Positions 39,092-49,487 of a stretch of DNA of 64,000 nt are shown in pieces. Numbering within the stretch: the first letter of the stretch is position 1; the number at the start of each line of letters is the position of its first letter. The stretch is from Kosakonia sp. BYX6 (lineage in GTDB: Bacteria; Pseudomonadota; Gammaproteobacteria; Enterobacterales; Enterobacteriaceae). The stretch spans positions 1,708,406 through 1,772,405 of the forward strand of contig NZ_CP151800.1 of assembly GCF_038449125.1 (NCBI RefSeq), read 5' to 3'. A program made the position numbers and the translations under genes. The notes beneath the pieces are model-generated. The model saw only the letters and a program-made list of their open reading frames with translations, was not told the origin of the DNA and did no database searches.

Positions 39092-39535
39092 ATGTTCAAC
39101 AAAATTCTGGTGGTATGTGTGGGGAACATTTGTCGTTCCCCGACAGCAGAACGGCTGCTGAAAAAATACCAACCCGCGTTAACGGTGGCGTCAGCCGGGC
39201 TGGGCGCGCTGGTTGGGCACAGTGCCGATTCCAGTGCCATGAATGTCGCGGCGGATCACCAACTTTCTCTGGATGGGCATACCGCGCGGCAAGTCTCCGG
39301 GAAAATGTGTCGTGATTACGATCTGATTCTGGTCATGGAAAAACGACACATTTCCAGGTTGTGTGAGATAGCCCCCGAGATGCGTGGCAAGGTCATGTTG
39401 TTTGGCCACTGGGATAACGAGCGGGAGATTCCCGATCCGTATCGCAAAAGTCGTGAAGCTTTTGAAGCTGTTTACACCTTACTTGACCAGTCTGCCCGCC
39501 ATTGGGCGCAGGCGTTGCAAGCTCAGCAGGGATAA
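39092..39535 (+). CDS. wzb: Low-molecular-weight protein-tyrosine phosphatase Wzb
   Basis: 147 aa from ATG 39092, the E. coli length; an ATG six bases earlier overlaps the wza stop and adds two residues. It dephosphorylates the tyrosine kinase Wzc, and cycling between the two is needed for colanic acid assembly. The P-loop VVCVGNICRSPTAE carries the catalytic Cys and Arg, and the general acid Asp is in IPDPYRKS. Its neighbours wza and wzc are its functional partners, packed with almost no gaps. Confidence 0.96.
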   Translation: MFNKILVVCVGNICRSPTAERLLKKYQPALTVASAGLGALVGHSADSSAMNVAADHQLSLDGHTARQVSGKMCRDYDLILVMEKRHISRLCEIAPEMRGKVMLFGHWDNEREIPDPYRKSREAFEAVYTLLDQSARHWAQALQAQQG

Positions 39536-39537
39536 TA

Positions 39538-41706
39538 ATGACAGAGAAAACACACCATTCGCATTCTGCTGCCCCGGTGGTGGGCAATGACGAAATCGAT
39601 ATTGGCCGATTGCTCGGCACAATCATTGAGGCTCGCTGGTGGGTACTGGGCATCACTTCGGTGTTTGCACTGGTCGCGCTCGTGTACTGCCTGTTCGCGA
39701 CGCCCATCTACAGTGCTGATGCACTGGTGCAGATCGAACAAAACACCGGCAGCTCGCTGGTTCAGGATCTGAACAGCGCATTGACCAACAAACCGCCGGC
39801 GTCCGACGCTGAAATCCAACTTATCCAGTCACGTCTGGTGCTGGGCAAAACCGTTGACGATCTTGATCTCGACATCTCCGTGGTAAAAAACACTTTTCCA
39901 CTGTTTGGTGCGGGTTGGGATCGTTTGATGGGTCGCCAGAACGAAACCGTGAAAGTCACTACGTTCACGCTGGCGAAAGGCATGGCGGAACAAACCTTTA
40001 CGGTGAAAGTGCTGAGCCCGAAACAGTATCTGTTAAGCAGTGACGGCGGTTTTGAAGCACGCGGCGAAGTCGGCAAACTGTTGAGTAAAGACGGCGTCAC
40101 CATGATGGTGGGCGCGATTCAGGCCTCGAACGACAGCGAATTCACCGTGACCAAATTCTCGACGCTTGGCATGATCAACAATCTGCAAAACAACCTGACG
40201 GTAATGGAAAACGGTAAAGATACCGGGGTGCTGAGCCTGAGCTACACCGGCGAAGATCGCGACCAGATCCGCGCCATTCTTAACAGCATCACCCGTAACT
40301 ACCTCGAGCAGAACATTGCGCGCAAGTCAGAAGAAGCAGAAAAGAGCCTGATCTTCCTTGATAAGCAACTGCCGGAAGTGCGTCAGAACCTGGACGTAGC
40401 GGAAGACAAGCTCAATACCTACCGCCAGACGAAAGATTCCGTTGACCTGCCGCTGGAAGCGAAATCGGTACTCGACTCGATGGTTAACATCGACTCGCAG
40501 TTAAACGAATTGACCTTTAAAGAAGCGGAAATCTCCAAGCTTTATACCAAAGTGCACCCGGCGTACCGCACGCTGCTGGAAAAACGCCAGGCACTGGAAG
40601 ATGAGAAAGCGAAACTGAATAACCGCATTACCGCGATGCCGCAAACGCAACAGGAAATTGTTCGCCTGACGCGTGACGTGGAATCCGGTCAGCAGGTGTA
40701 CATGCAGTTGCTGAACAAACAGCAAGAACTGCGCATTACACAGGCCAGTACCGTGGGGGATGTGCGTATCGTCGACCCGGCCATTACCCAGCCTGGCGTA
40801 CTGAAACCGAAGAAAGCGCTGATCATTCTCGGCAGCATTATTTTGGGTCTGATTATCTCGGTGGTTGGTGTGCTGTTGCGCGCGCTGTTCAACCGTGGAG
40901 TCGAAAGCCCGCAGGTTCTGGAAGAGCATGGCATCAGCGTTTACGCCAGCATCCCGCTGTCCGAGTGGCAAAAAGCGCGGGATAGCGTCAAAACCATCAA
41001 AGGCGCGAAGCGTTACAAGCAGAGCCAGTTGCTGGCGGTCGGTAACCCAACCGATCTGGCGATTGAAGCGGTACGTAGCCTGCGCACCAGCTTGCACTTC
41101 GCCATGATGCAGGCCAACAACAACGTATTGATGATGACCGGGGTCAGCCCGTCAATCGGTAAAACCTTTGTCTGCGCCAACCTGGCGGCAGTGATTAGCC
41201 AGACCAACAAACGTGTGCTGCTGATCGACTGCGATATGCGTAAAGGCTACACCCACGAACTGTTGGGCACGGACAACATTAACGGTCTGTCGGATGTGCT
41301 GGCAGGGAAAGGCTCGGTAGAAAACTGTGCGAAACCAACCTCGATCAGCAATTTCGACCTGGTTCCACGTGGTCAGGTGCCGCCGAACCCGTCTGAACTG
41401 TTGATGAGCGAGCGCTTCTCGCAATTGGTGAAATGGGCCAGCAGCCAGTATGACCTGGTGCTGATCGATACCCCACCAATCCTCGCGGTAACGGATGCCG
41501 CCGTCGTCGGTCGCCATGCAGGCACCACGCTGATGGTCGCGCGTTACGCCGTGAACACGCTGAAAGAGATCCAGACCAGCCTGAGCCGCTTCGAGCAGAA
41601 CGGTATTCAGGTGAAAGGGGTGATCCTGAACTCGATTTTCCGTCGCGCCAGTGGTTATCAGGATTACGGTTACTACGAATACGAATACAAGTCCGATTCG
41701 AAATAA
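39538..41706 (+). CDS. wzc: Tyrosine-protein kinase Wzc
   Basis: 722 aa against 720 in E. coli. It is a polysaccharide co-polymerase and bacterial tyrosine kinase. A Wzz domain with two membrane helices (about 30-50 and 425-447) encloses a coiled periplasmic region; the cytoplasmic BY-kinase has Walker A with Lys542 in GVSPSIGKTF, Walker A' LLIDCDMRKGYTHELL, Walker B LVLIDTPP and a C-terminal tyrosine cluster in YQDYGYYEYEYKSDSK. ATG 39538 lies two bases after the wzb stop. A stem-loop follows it before wcaA. Confidence 0.97.
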   Translation: MTEKTHHSHSAAPVVGNDEIDIGRLLGTIIEARWWVLGITSVFALVALVYCLFATPIYSADALVQIEQNTGSSLVQDLNSALTNKPPASDAEIQLIQSRLVLGKTVDDLDLDISVVKNTFPLFGAGWDRLMGRQNETVKVTTFTLAKGMAEQTFTVKVLSPKQYLLSSDGGFEARGEVGKLLSKDGVTMMVGAIQASNDSEFTVTKFSTLGMINNLQNNLTVMENGKDTGVLSLSYTGEDRDQIRAILNSITRNYLEQNIARKSEEAEKSLIFLDKQLPEVRQNLDVAEDKLNTYRQTKDSVDLPLEAKSVLDSMVNIDSQLNELTFKEAEISKLYTKVHPAYRTLLEKRQALEDEKAKLNNRITAMPQTQQEIVRLTRDVESGQQVYMQLLNKQQELRITQASTVGDVRIVDPAITQPGVLKPKKALIILGSIILGLIISVVGVLLRALFNRGVESPQVLEEHGISVYASIPLSEWQKARDSVKTIKGAKRYKQSQLLAVGNPTDLAIEAVRSLRTSLHFAMMQANNNVLMMTGVSPSIGKTFVCANLAAVISQTNKRVLLIDCDMRKGYTHELLGTDNINGLSDVLAGKGSVENCAKPTSISNFDLVPRGQVPPNPSELLMSERFSQLVKWASSQYDLVLIDTPPILAVTDAAVVGRHAGTTLMVARYAVNTLKEIQTSLSRFEQNGIQVKGVILNSIFRRASGYQDYGYYEYEYKSDSK

Positions 41707-41723
41707 CAAGACCCACACCTCTA

Positions 41724-41776
41724 CCCTCCGCGCGCTCCGCCTTCTCCCTTTATAAGGGGGAGGGACGGAGTGAGGG
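41724..41776 (+). terminator. Nested stem-loop between wzc and wcaA
   Basis: CCCTC (41724-41728) pairs with GAGGG (41772-41776), CTCCG (41735-41739) with CGGAG (41766-41770), and TCCCTT (41745-41750) with AAGGGGGA (41754-41761). A stem-loop at this place is known in E. coli and is thought to lower expression of the distal genes, with RfaH easing passage. Confidence 0.6.
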
Positions 41777-41812
41777 CAAAAGCGGCATGTTGAACGCATT
41801 AGGGATCGCATC

Positions 41813-42658
41813 ATGAGCACAACAGCAAACCCATTAATTTCAATTTATATGCCAACCTGGAACCGGCAGCAGCTGGCAATCCGCGCCATTAAATCGGTGC
41901 TGCGCCAGGATTACCCGCATTGGGAAATGATCATCGTCGATGACTGCTCCGCGTCGTTCGAACAGCTACAACAGTTTGTTGAGGAATTGGGTGACGCGCG
42001 CGTGAGCTACACGCGCAACGCTATCAACTCCGGCGCCTGCGCAGTGCGCAACCAGGCTATTTTGCAGGCCACCGGCCAGTACATCACCGGGATTGATGAC
42101 GATGATGAATGGACGCCGAACCGCCTGTCGGTATTCCTGGCGAATAAACATCTCCTCACTACGCGCGCGTTTCTCTACGCCAATGACTATGTCTGCCAGG
42201 GCGAAGTGTACGCGCAACCGGCCAGTTTGCCGCTGTATCCCAAATCGCCGTTCTCCCGCAAGTTGTTCTATAAGCGCAACATTGTGGGTAACCAGGTGTT
42301 TACCTGGGGCTGGCGCTTCAAAGAGTGTCTGTTCGATACCCAGCTAAAAGCCGCTCAGGATTACGACATTTTCCTGCGGATGGTGGAAGAGTACGGAGAG
42401 CCGTGGAAAATCGAAGAGGCCACGCAAATCCTGCACATCAACCACGGTGAAATGCAGATCACCTCTTCGCCGAAGAAATTTTCCGGCTACTTCCATTTTT
42501 ATCGCAAGCACAAAGACAAGTTCGACCGTGCCAGCAAAAAATATCAGCTCTTTACGTTGTACCAGATCCGTAATAAGCGGATGAACTGGCGCACGCTGCT
42601 AACGCTGTTTTCGCTGCGTAACGGCAAACGTCTGGCTGATGGCCTGCGGGGGAAATAA
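41813..42658 (+). CDS. wcaA: Colanic acid glycosyltransferase WcaA (GT2)
   Basis: 281 aa, close to the E. coli length of 279. It is a family 2 inverting glycosyltransferase of the inner-membrane face that adds a sugar to the lipid-linked colanic acid repeat. The start ISIYMPTWNRQQLAIRAIKSVLRQDYPHWEMIIVDDCS is the nucleotide-binding half, and GIDDDDEW holds the metal-binding Asp triad. Which sugar it adds is not settled by sequence. Its stop shares one base with the wcaB start. Confidence 0.94.
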   Translation: MSTTANPLISIYMPTWNRQQLAIRAIKSVLRQDYPHWEMIIVDDCSASFEQLQQFVEELGDARVSYTRNAINSGACAVRNQAILQATGQYITGIDDDDEWTPNRLSVFLANKHLLTTRAFLYANDYVCQGEVYAQPASLPLYPKSPFSRKLFYKRNIVGNQVFTWGWRFKECLFDTQLKAAQDYDIFLRMVEEYGEPWKIEEATQILHINHGEMQITSSPKKFSGYFHFYRKHKDKFDRASKKYQLFTLYQIRNKRMNWRTLLTLFSLRNGKRLADGLRGK

Positions 42659-43149
42659 TGCGACTGGAAGATTTTCGCGCGAACCACTGGAACCTGCGCC
42701 CGTGCTGCATGGTTGCGGCCTATCGCATTGCACACTTTTGTTCGGTATGGCGTAAAAAGCATGTCATCAACAACCTATGGGCGGCGCCGGTCATTCTGTT
42801 GTACCGCTTTATCACCGAATGCCTGTTTGGTTACGAGATTCAGGCCGCTGCGACCATCGGTCGCCGTTTCACCATTCATCATGGCTATGCGGTGGTGATC
42901 AACAAAAACGTCGTTGCCGGGGATGATTTCGTGATTCGTCACGGCGTGACCATCGGTAATCGCGGCGCGGATAACATGGCCTGCCCGGTCATTGGCAACA
43001 GCGTTGAGCTGGGCGCGAACGTGGTCATGATCGGCGAAATTACGATCGGAAATAATGTCACCGTCGGCGCGGGCAGTGTGGTGCTCGACAGTGTGCCGGA
43101 TAACGCGTTGGTGGTGGGTGAGAAAGCGCGTGTGAAGGTGATCAAATGA
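42658..43149 (+). CDS. wcaB: Colanic acid acetyltransferase WcaB
   Basis: 163 aa, one more than in E. coli. It belongs to the serine-acetyltransferase-like left-handed beta-helix family: hexapeptide repeats run from about residue 60 (IQAAATIGRRFTIHHGYAVVI) to 150 (ITIGNNVTVGAGSVVLDSV), with the catalytic His in FTIHHG. It acetylates one of the colanic acid sugars. Its start overlaps the wcaA stop (TAATG), and its stop overlaps the wcaC start (ATGA), so the genes are tightly coupled. Confidence 0.94.
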   Translation: MRLEDFRANHWNLRPCCMVAAYRIAHFCSVWRKKHVINNLWAAPVILLYRFITECLFGYEIQAAATIGRRFTIHHGYAVVINKNVVAGDDFVIRHGVTIGNRGADNMACPVIGNSVELGANVVMIGEITIGNNVTVGAGSVVLDSVPDNALVVGEKARVKVIK

Positions 43150-44363
43150 ATATTTTGCAATTTAATGTTCGCCTCGCTGAAGGAGGCGCTGCGGGCGTCG
43201 CGCTGGATTTACACCAGCGCGCGCTGCAACAGGGTATCCAGTCGCGTTTTATTTACGGCTATGGCAAAGGCGGCAAAAAAAGCGTCAGCCACGACAATTA
43301 TCAACACGTCTACAAGCAGACTCCGCGTCTGACCTCTATCGCGAACCTGGCGCTGTTCCGCCTGTTTAACCGCGATGTTTTCGGCAATCTGAACAATCTT
43401 TATCGCACGGTGACCCGCACTGAAGGGCCGGTGGTTATCCATTTCCACGTGATGCACAGCTACTGGCTGAACCTGCAAGATGTTGTCGAATTTTGCCAGA
43501 AAGTGAAGGCGCACAAGCCGGATGTCACTTTCGTCTGGACGCTGCATGACCACTGGAGCGTGACCGGGCGTTGCGCCTTTACCGATGGCTGTGAAGGCTG
43601 GAAAAGCAACTGCCAGAAATGCCCGACGCTGGCGAACTATCCGCCGGTGAAAGTCGATCGCGCACATCAATTAGTGGCCGGTAAACGCCAGTTATTCAAC
43701 GATATGCTGGCGCTGGGCTGCCAGTTTATCTCCCCGAGCCAGCACGTGGCGGACGCCTTTAACAGCCTGTACGGCGCCGGGCGTTGCCGCATTATCAATA
43801 ACGGTATTGATGTCGCGACAGAAGCGATTCTCGCGGAGCTGGCGCCAGTCAAAGTGACGCAAGGGAAACCGAAAATCGCCGTGGTCGCCCACGATTTGCG
43901 CTACGACGGCAAAACCAATCAACAATTGGTACGCGACATTATGGCGATGGAAGACCGCGTTGAGCTGCATACTTTCGGCAAGTTCTCGCCGTTTGAAGCG
44001 CCGAACGTGGTTAACCATGGCTTTCTGACCGATAAGCGCAAATTGATGAGTGAACTCAACGAGATGGATGCGCTGGTATTTACCTCAAGAGTCGATAACT
44101 ATCCGCTGATTTTGTGCGAAGCGCTGTCGATCGGTGTGCCGGTGATTGCCACCCACAGCGATGCGGCGCGGGAAGTGTTGCAGAAATCAGGCGGCAAAAC
44201 GTTCAGCGAACAGGAGGTGCTGCCGCTGGTGCAGTGCCATAAAGCAGAAATCGCGCAGGCAGTGTTTGGTGAAAGCCTTGACGCGTTTCGCGCGCGTAGC
44301 CGTCAGGCTTACAGCGGTCAACAGATGCTGGAGGAATATGTCTCGTTCTATCAGAATCTGTAG
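43146..44363 (+). CDS. wcaC: Colanic acid glycosyltransferase WcaC (GT4)
   Basis: 405 aa, the E. coli length. It is a GT-B retaining glycosyltransferase. The N-terminal half starts NILQFNVRLAEGGAAGVALDL with the acceptor loop, and VWTLHDHWSVTGRC is a typical central strand. The donor half has the EX7E-like segment around SRVDNYPLILCEALSIGVPVIA. A galactosyltransferase role is proposed for it in E. coli. It overlaps wcaB by four bases, and wcaD starts 26 bases before its stop. Confidence 0.94.
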   Translation: MNILQFNVRLAEGGAAGVALDLHQRALQQGIQSRFIYGYGKGGKKSVSHDNYQHVYKQTPRLTSIANLALFRLFNRDVFGNLNNLYRTVTRTEGPVVIHFHVMHSYWLNLQDVVEFCQKVKAHKPDVTFVWTLHDHWSVTGRCAFTDGCEGWKSNCQKCPTLANYPPVKVDRAHQLVAGKRQLFNDMLALGCQFISPSQHVADAFNSLYGAGRCRIINNGIDVATEAILAELAPVKVTQGKPKIAVVAHDLRYDGKTNQQLVRDIMAMEDRVELHTFGKFSPFEAPNVVNHGFLTDKRKLMSELNEMDALVFTSRVDNYPLILCEALSIGVPVIATHSDAAREVLQKSGGKTFSEQEVLPLVQCHKAEIAQAVFGESLDAFRARSRQAYSGQQMLEEYVSFYQNL

Positions 44364-45558
44364 CTATTTGCTGCTGCCGCTCATTTACCTGCTGGTTAAC
44401 GTCAAAATCTTGCAGTTAGGTGAAAGTTTCCCGATAACCATCGTCACCTTTTTACCCGTGTTGTTGCTGCTCTATGTTGAGCGCATCAGCCTGAAGAAGT
44501 TGATGATAGCCCTGGGAATGGGCGCCGGATTAACCCTGTTCAACTTCCTTTTCGGTAAATCGTTGGATGCCAGCAAATACGTCACATCGACAATGCTGTT
44601 TGTCTACATCGTGATCATTATTGGCATGGTGTGGAGTATTCGCTTCAAAACGATATCGCCGCATAACTATCGTAAGATTTTGCGCTTTTTTTATGCTGTA
44701 GTGGCGATGATCGTCGCGCTGGCGGCAATGGAAATGGCACAGATAATTCTTACTGGCGGCAGTAGTTTAATGGAAGCAATTTCGAAATATCTTATTTACA
44801 GTAACAGTTACGTGCTGAATTTTATCAAGTTCGGCGGTAAACGAACCACTGCGCTCTATTTCGAACCGGCATTCTTCGCTCTGGCGTTAATCTCAATTTG
44901 GCTCAGCATCAAACAGTTTGGTATCAAAACTCCGAAAACCGATGCTATGATTTTGGCAGGGATAGTGCTTTCGGGATCGTTTTCTGGGGTAATGACATTT
45001 ATCCTGTTTTACTTGCTGGAATGGGCTTTCCAGTATCTGAACAAAGACGCGATCCGCAAAAAGTTACCGTTGGCAATTATTTCACTGGCGGTGTTTATTG
45101 TCGGCATAGTATTTGCTTTTCCATACATCGCTACACGCCTCGGCGATTTAGGAACGGAAGGCTCTTCCTCTTATTACCGTATTATCGGTCCGCTTGTGAT
45201 GGTGGGATATTCACTGACCAATATTGATGGTGTAGTAAGATTCGGCTCACTTTATGAATATGTCGCATCATTCGGAATCTTTAACGGTGCAGACGTCGGA
45301 AAAACAATAGACAATGGGTTGTATCTGCTGATCATTTATTTTTCATGGTTTGCGATATTACTGAGCGGATGGTACTTGTTTAAAGTGGCTAAAATGACGA
45401 TGAATGCCTTTGGCAATAATCAGAATTTTCGCGTTCAACTTTACTTGTTTACTCCGATATCGTTGTTTTTTACGGGGTCTATCTTTAGCCCGGAATATGC
45501 GTTTTTAATTGTATGTCCGTTTATTCTGCGTAAAGCGTTGAATATCGTGAATTCATGA
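44338..45558 (+). CDS. wcaD: Colanic acid polymerase WcaD (Wzy type)
   Basis: 406 aa against 405 in E. coli, with about ten to eleven membrane helices. It is the proposed Wzy polymerase joining colanic acid repeats on the periplasmic side. ATG 44338, with GGAGGA just upstream at 44330-44335, starts [21 protein letters not shown] as in E. coli; the frame stays open upstream inside wcaC but that is a shadow. The large loop with [16 protein letters not shown] and [13 protein letters not shown] is well conserved. It is more AT-rich than its neighbours. Confidence 0.93.
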   Translation: MSRSIRICSYLLLPLIYLLVNVKILQLGESFPITIVTFLPVLLLLYVERISLKKLMIALGMGAGLTLFNFLFGKSLDASKYVTSTMLFVYIVIIIGMVWSIRFKTISPHNYRKILRFFYAVVAMIVALAAMEMAQIILTGGSSLMEAISKYLIYSNSYVLNFIKFGGKRTTALYFEPAFFALALISIWLSIKQFGIKTPKTDAMILAGIVLSGSFSGVMTFILFYLLEWAFQYLNKDAIRKKLPLAIISLAVFIVGIVFAFPYIATRLGDLGTEGSSSYYRIIGPLVMVGYSLTNIDGVVRFGSLYEYVASFGIFNGADVGKTIDNGLYLLIIYFSWFAILLSGWYLFKVAKMTMNAFGNNQNFRVQLYLFTPISLFFTGSIFSPEYAFLIVCPFILRKALNIVNS

Positions 45559-45572
45559 AAGAGGTGGGTCAC

Positions 45573-46319
45573 ATGCTGCTAAGTGTTATTACTGTCGCGT
45601 TTCGCAATTATGAAGGTGTGATGAAGACCTGGCAGTCGCTGGCTCACCTGGCGAAAGCGCAGAATATCGAATTCGAATGGATTGTCGTAGACGGCGGCTC
45701 GCAAGATGGCACTGAGGAATTTCTGAAAAGCCTCAACGGGCAATATAATTTACGTTACATCAGCGAACGCGATAAAGGCATATACGACGCCATGAATAAA
45801 GGTATCGATATGGCCGCGGGACGCTTTGCGTTGTTTCTGAATTCTGGCGATATATTCCATGAAGAAATTGTGGATGTTGTTCGCCAGTTGGACGAAGAAT
45901 CAGAAAACGCGATGTATATTGGCGACGCGATGCTGGATTTCGGCGACGGCACCAAATTACGTCGTGGCGCTAAACATGGCTGGTATATTTATCACAGCTT
46001 ACCGGCCAGCCATCAGGCAATATTTTTCCCAGTTAATGGTTTGAAAACTTACCCCTACGATCTGCAATTTAAAGTCTCTTCCGATTACGCGTTAGCAGCC
46101 AGAATGTTTAAAGCGGGCTTTCCCTTTAAGCGTTTGAAAGGGCTGGTATCTGAATTTTCCATGGGCGGCGTATCCACTTCCAATAACCTTGAATTATGTC
46201 AGGACGCCCGAAAGGTCCAACGCACAATATTGCACGTGCCGGGTTTTTGGGCGCAGTTGTCTTATATGTTGCGTTTAAGAACGACGGGTAAAGCAAAGGC
46301 CTTATATAACAAAGCATAA
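45573..46319 (+). CDS. wcaE: Colanic acid glycosyltransferase WcaE (GT2)
   Basis: 248 aa, the E. coli length, from ATG 45573, which follows GAGGTGGG; an ATG at 45555 overlapping the wcaD stop would add six residues. It is a family 2 glycosyltransferase: [19 protein letters not shown] at the start, [17 protein letters not shown], then the DxD-like FLNSGDIF. The C-terminal [15 protein letters not shown] fits the acceptor region. A fucosyltransferase role has been suggested in E. coli but cannot be read from sequence. Confidence 0.93.
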   Translation: MLLSVITVAFRNYEGVMKTWQSLAHLAKAQNIEFEWIVVDGGSQDGTEEFLKSLNGQYNLRYISERDKGIYDAMNKGIDMAAGRFALFLNSGDIFHEEIVDVVRQLDEESENAMYIGDAMLDFGDGTKLRRGAKHGWYIYHSLPASHQAIFFPVNGLKTYPYDLQFKVSSDYALAARMFKAGFPFKRLKGLVSEFSMGGVSTSNNLELCQDARKVQRTILHVPGFWAQLSYMLRLRTTGKAKALYNKA

Positions 46320-46341
46320 CGCCCAGATATAAGGAAAGAAT

Positions 46342-46896
46342 ATGCAGGATTTACAAGGATTCTCCGTGCCGCAAGGCTTTCGGGGCGGCAACGCTATTAA
46401 GGTTCAACTATGGTGGGCGGTTCAGGCGACATTATTCGCATGGTCCCCGCAGGTGCTGTATCGCTGGCGCGCATTCTTATTGCGTTTATTTGGCGCAAAA
46501 ATTGGTAAAGGCGTGGTTATTCGTCCATCGGTAAAAATTACCTACCCGTGGAAATTAACCTTAGGCGATTACAGCTGGGTAGGAGATGACGCAGTGTTAT
46601 ATACGCTGGGTGATATTTCTATCGGCGCGAACTCTGTGATTTCACAGAAATGTTATTTGTGCACCGGCAGTCACGATTATATGAGCGCGCATTTTGATAT
46701 TAACGCGACGCCAATCGTGATTGGTGACAAGTGCTGGCTGGCGACGGATGTGTTTGTCGCCCCTGGCGTCACCATCGGCGACGGGACGGTAGTCGGTGCG
46801 CGCAGCAGTGTTTTTAAATCGCTTGCGGCAAACGTGATTTGCCGTGGCAATCCCGCAGTGGTAACGCGCGAACGCGTTGAAAAGGTAACTCCCTAA
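46342..46896 (+). CDS. wcaF: Colanic acid acetyltransferase WcaF
   Basis: 184 aa against 182 in E. coli. It is a hexapeptide-repeat acyltransferase of the NodL/LacA type that O-acetylates fucose in colanic acid. The left-handed helix repeats run from about residue 54 (KIGKGVVIRPSVKITYPWKL) to 170 (GVTIGDGTVVGARSSVFKSL), with the catalytic His in TGSHDY. The N-terminal part up to residue 45 is helical, FSVPQGFRGGNAIKVQLWWAVQ, as in homologues. A 25-base gap with GAGG leads to gmd. Confidence 0.94.
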   Translation: MQDLQGFSVPQGFRGGNAIKVQLWWAVQATLFAWSPQVLYRWRAFLLRLFGAKIGKGVVIRPSVKITYPWKLTLGDYSWVGDDAVLYTLGDISIGANSVISQKCYLCTGSHDYMSAHFDINATPIVIGDKCWLATDVFVAPGVTIGDGTVVGARSSVFKSLAANVICRGNPAVVTRERVEKVTP

Positions 46897-46921
46897 CAGG
46901 GAACATTGAGGAAAATAAATT

Positions 46922-48043
46922 ATGTCTAAAGTCGCTCTCATCACCGGCGTTACCGGGCAAGATGGCTCTTATCTGGCAGAACTGCTTCTGGAAAAGGGTT
47001 ACGAAGTTCACGGCATTAAACGCCGCGCTTCCTCATTCAATACTGAGCGTGTTGATCATATTTACCAGGATCCGCACACCACCAATCCGAAGTTCCACCT
47101 GCATTACGGCGACCTGACCGATTCGTCAAACCTGACCCGTATCCTGCAGGAAGTTCAGCCGGATGAAGTCTACAACTTGGGTGCGATGAGCCATGTTGCG
47201 GTTTCTTTCGAATCCCCGGAATACACCGCTGACGTTGACGCCATGGGTACATTGCGTCTGCTGGAAGCGATTCGTTTCCTCGGCCTTGAGAAGAAAACCC
47301 GTTTCTACCAGGCCTCCACGTCTGAACTGTATGGTCTGGTGCAGGAAATCCCGCAGAAAGAGACCACGCCGTTCTACCCGCGCTCTCCGTATGCCGTCGC
47401 CAAACTGTACGCTTACTGGATCACCGTCAACTACCGTGAATCCTATGGCATGTACGCCTGTAACGGCATCCTGTTCAACCACGAATCTCCGCGTCGCGGC
47501 GAAACCTTCGTGACCCGCAAAATCACCCGCGCTATCGCCAACATCGCCCAGGGCCTGGAATCTTGCCTGTACCTCGGCAACATGGACTCCCTGCGTGACT
47601 GGGGCCATGCGAAAGATTACGTGAAAATGCAGTGGATGATGCTGCAACAGGACAAACCGGAAGATTTCGTTATCGCCACCGGCGTGCAGTACTCCGTGCG
47701 TCAATTCGTCGAATTCGCGGCGGCACAACTCGGTATCAAACTGCGCTTTGAAGGCACTGGCGTGGAAGAGAAAGGTATCGTCGTTTCTGTGACCGGTCAC
47801 GACGCGCCGGGCGTGAAACCGGGTGATGTGATTATCGCCGTTGACCCGCGTTACTTCCGTCCTGCTGAAGTGGAAACCCTGCTGGGCGACCCGACCAAAG
47901 CACACGAGCGTCTGGGCTGGAAACCGGAAACCACGCTGCAAGAAATGGTCTCTGAAATGGTGGCAAAAGATCTGGAAGCAGCGAAAAAACACTCACTGCT
48001 TAAGGCCCACGGTTACGAGGTTGCCATCGCGCTGGAGTCCTGA
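46922..48043 (+). CDS. gmd: GDP-mannose 4,6-dehydratase
   Basis: 373 aa, the E. coli length. It converts GDP-mannose to GDP-4-keto-6-deoxymannose, the first step to GDP-fucose. The short-chain dehydrogenase fold shows [12 protein letters not shown] (NADP binding), the catalytic STSELYG triad region with Thr and Glu, and [12 protein letters not shown] with the Tyr-x3-Lys pair. [16 protein letters not shown] forms the NADP phosphate site. fcl follows two bases later, completing the pathway. Confidence 0.98.
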   Translation: MSKVALITGVTGQDGSYLAELLLEKGYEVHGIKRRASSFNTERVDHIYQDPHTTNPKFHLHYGDLTDSSNLTRILQEVQPDEVYNLGAMSHVAVSFESPEYTADVDAMGTLRLLEAIRFLGLEKKTRFYQASTSELYGLVQEIPQKETTPFYPRSPYAVAKLYAYWITVNYRESYGMYACNGILFNHESPRRGETFVTRKITRAIANIAQGLESCLYLGNMDSLRDWGHAKDYVKMQWMMLQQDKPEDFVIATGVQYSVRQFVEFAAAQLGIKLRFEGTGVEEKGIVVSVTGHDAPGVKPGDVIIAVDPRYFRPAEVETLLGDPTKAHERLGWKPETTLQEMVSEMVAKDLEAAKKHSLLKAHGYEVAIALES

Positions 48044-48045
48044 GC

Positions 48046-49011
48046 ATGACCACACAACGTGTTTTTGTGGCTGGCCATCGCGGGATGGTGGGGTCAGCTA
48101 TCGTAAGGCAGCTCGAACAGCGTGCGGATATCGAACTGGTGTTGCGTTCCCGCGAGGAACTGAACCTGCTGGATTCCGCCTCTGTGGACGCGTTTTTCGC
48201 GGCGGAGCGTATCGATCAGGTTTACCTGGCGGCGGCGAAAGTGGGCGGTATTGTGGCAAACAATACCTACCCGGCGGACTTCATCTACGAAAATATGATG
48301 ATTGAGAGCAACATCATTCACGCCGCGCATAAGCATGACGTGAACAAGCTGTTGTTCCTCGGTTCGTCCTGCATCTACCCGAAACTGGCGAATCAACCGA
48401 TCGCGGAAAGTGAGCTGTTACAGGGGACGCTGGAACCGACTAACGAGCCTTACGCGATTGCGAAAATTGCCGGTATCAAGCTGTGCGAGTCTTACAACCG
48501 CCAGTACGACCGTGATTATCGTTCGGTGATGCCGACCAACCTGTACGGGCCGCACGATAACTTCCACCCGAGCAACTCGCACGTGATCCCTGCGCTGCTG
48601 CGACGCTTCCACGAAGCGACCCAGGAAAACACGCCGGATGTGGTGGTGTGGGGTAGCGGTACGCCGATGCGTGAATTCCTGCATGTGGATGATATGGCCG
48701 CGGCCAGCATTCATGTTCAGGAACTGGCGCGCGAAGTGTGGCAAGAAAACACCGAACCGATGCTGTCCCATATCAATGTCGGTACCGGCGTGGACTGCAC
48801 CATTCGCGAGCTGGCGCAAACCGTGGCGAGCGTGGTGGGCTACAAAGGTCGCGTGGTGTTTGACGCCACTAAACCAGACGGCACGCCGCGCAAACTGCTG
48901 GATGTGACACGCCTGCATCAGCTTGGCTGGTATCACGAGATCTCACTGGAAGCGGGGCTTGCGAGCACCTATCAGTGGTTCCTTGAAAACCAGCACCGGT
49001 TCCGGGGGTAG
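48046..49011 (+). CDS. fcl: GDP-L-fucose synthase
   Basis: 321 aa, the E. coli length. It epimerises and reduces GDP-4-keto-6-deoxymannose to GDP-fucose with [23 protein letters not shown] is the NADP-binding turn, [13 protein letters not shown] carries the catalytic Ser and Cys, and [18 protein letters not shown] has the Tyr-x3-Lys pair. It is packed between gmd and gmm with two-base gaps and supplies fucose for colanic acid. Confidence 0.98.
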   Translation: MTTQRVFVAGHRGMVGSAIVRQLEQRADIELVLRSREELNLLDSASVDAFFAAERIDQVYLAAAKVGGIVANNTYPADFIYENMMIESNIIHAAHKHDVNKLLFLGSSCIYPKLANQPIAESELLQGTLEPTNEPYAIAKIAGIKLCESYNRQYDRDYRSVMPTNLYGPHDNFHPSNSHVIPALLRRFHEATQENTPDVVVWGSGTPMREFLHVDDMAAASIHVQELAREVWQENTEPMLSHINVGTGVDCTIRELAQTVASVVGYKGRVVFDATKPDGTPRKLLDVTRLHQLGWYHEISLEAGLASTYQWFLENQHRFRG

Positions 49012-49013
49012 GC

Positions 49014-49487
49014 ATGTTTTTAAGTCATGAAGATTTTGCCACGGTGGTGCGTTCAACCCCGCTGATTTCCATCGATTTGATCGTGGAAAATTCGCGCGGC
49101 GAGTTTTTACTCGGCAAACGTACTAACCGTCCGGCCCAGGGATACTGGTTTGTGCCGGGCGGACGCGTGCAAAAGGATGAGCCGCTGGCCGCCGCTTTCG
49201 AGCGGCTGACCCAGGCTGAGCTGGGACTGCGCCTGCCGATGTCGGCAGGTGAGTTTTACGGCGTCTGGCAGCACTTCTATGACGATAACTTCTCCGGCCC
49301 GGATTTCACCACCCACTACATTGTGCTGGGTTTTCGCCTGCGCGTGGACGAGCAAGCGCTTGCCCTGCAGCCGGATCAGCACGATGACTATCGCTGGGTG
49401 TCGCCGGAGACGTTAGTTGCCGACCCGCTGGTGCATGACAACAGCCGTGCCTATTTCCTCGACGCGCAGGGAGTGCCGGGCTTATGA
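49014..49487 (+). CDS. gmm: GDP-mannose mannosyl hydrolase (Nudix)
   Basis: 157 aa, slightly shorter than E. coli NudD/Gmm. It hydrolyses GDP-mannose and GDP-glucose to GDP and sugar, which may balance the GDP-mannose pool against colanic acid demand. The modified Nudix box, [23 protein letters not shown], lacks the usual REUXEE core, as is normal for this subfamily, which attacks at the sugar carbon. HYIVLGFRL and DDYRWVSPE are conserved. Its stop overlaps the wcaI start by four bases. Confidence 0.95.
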   Translation: MFLSHEDFATVVRSTPLISIDLIVENSRGEFLLGKRTNRPAQGYWFVPGGRVQKDEPLAAAFERLTQAELGLRLPMSAGEFYGVWQHFYDDNFSGPDFTTHYIVLGFRLRVDEQALALQPDQHDDYRWVSPETLVADPLVHDNSRAYFLDAQGVPGL

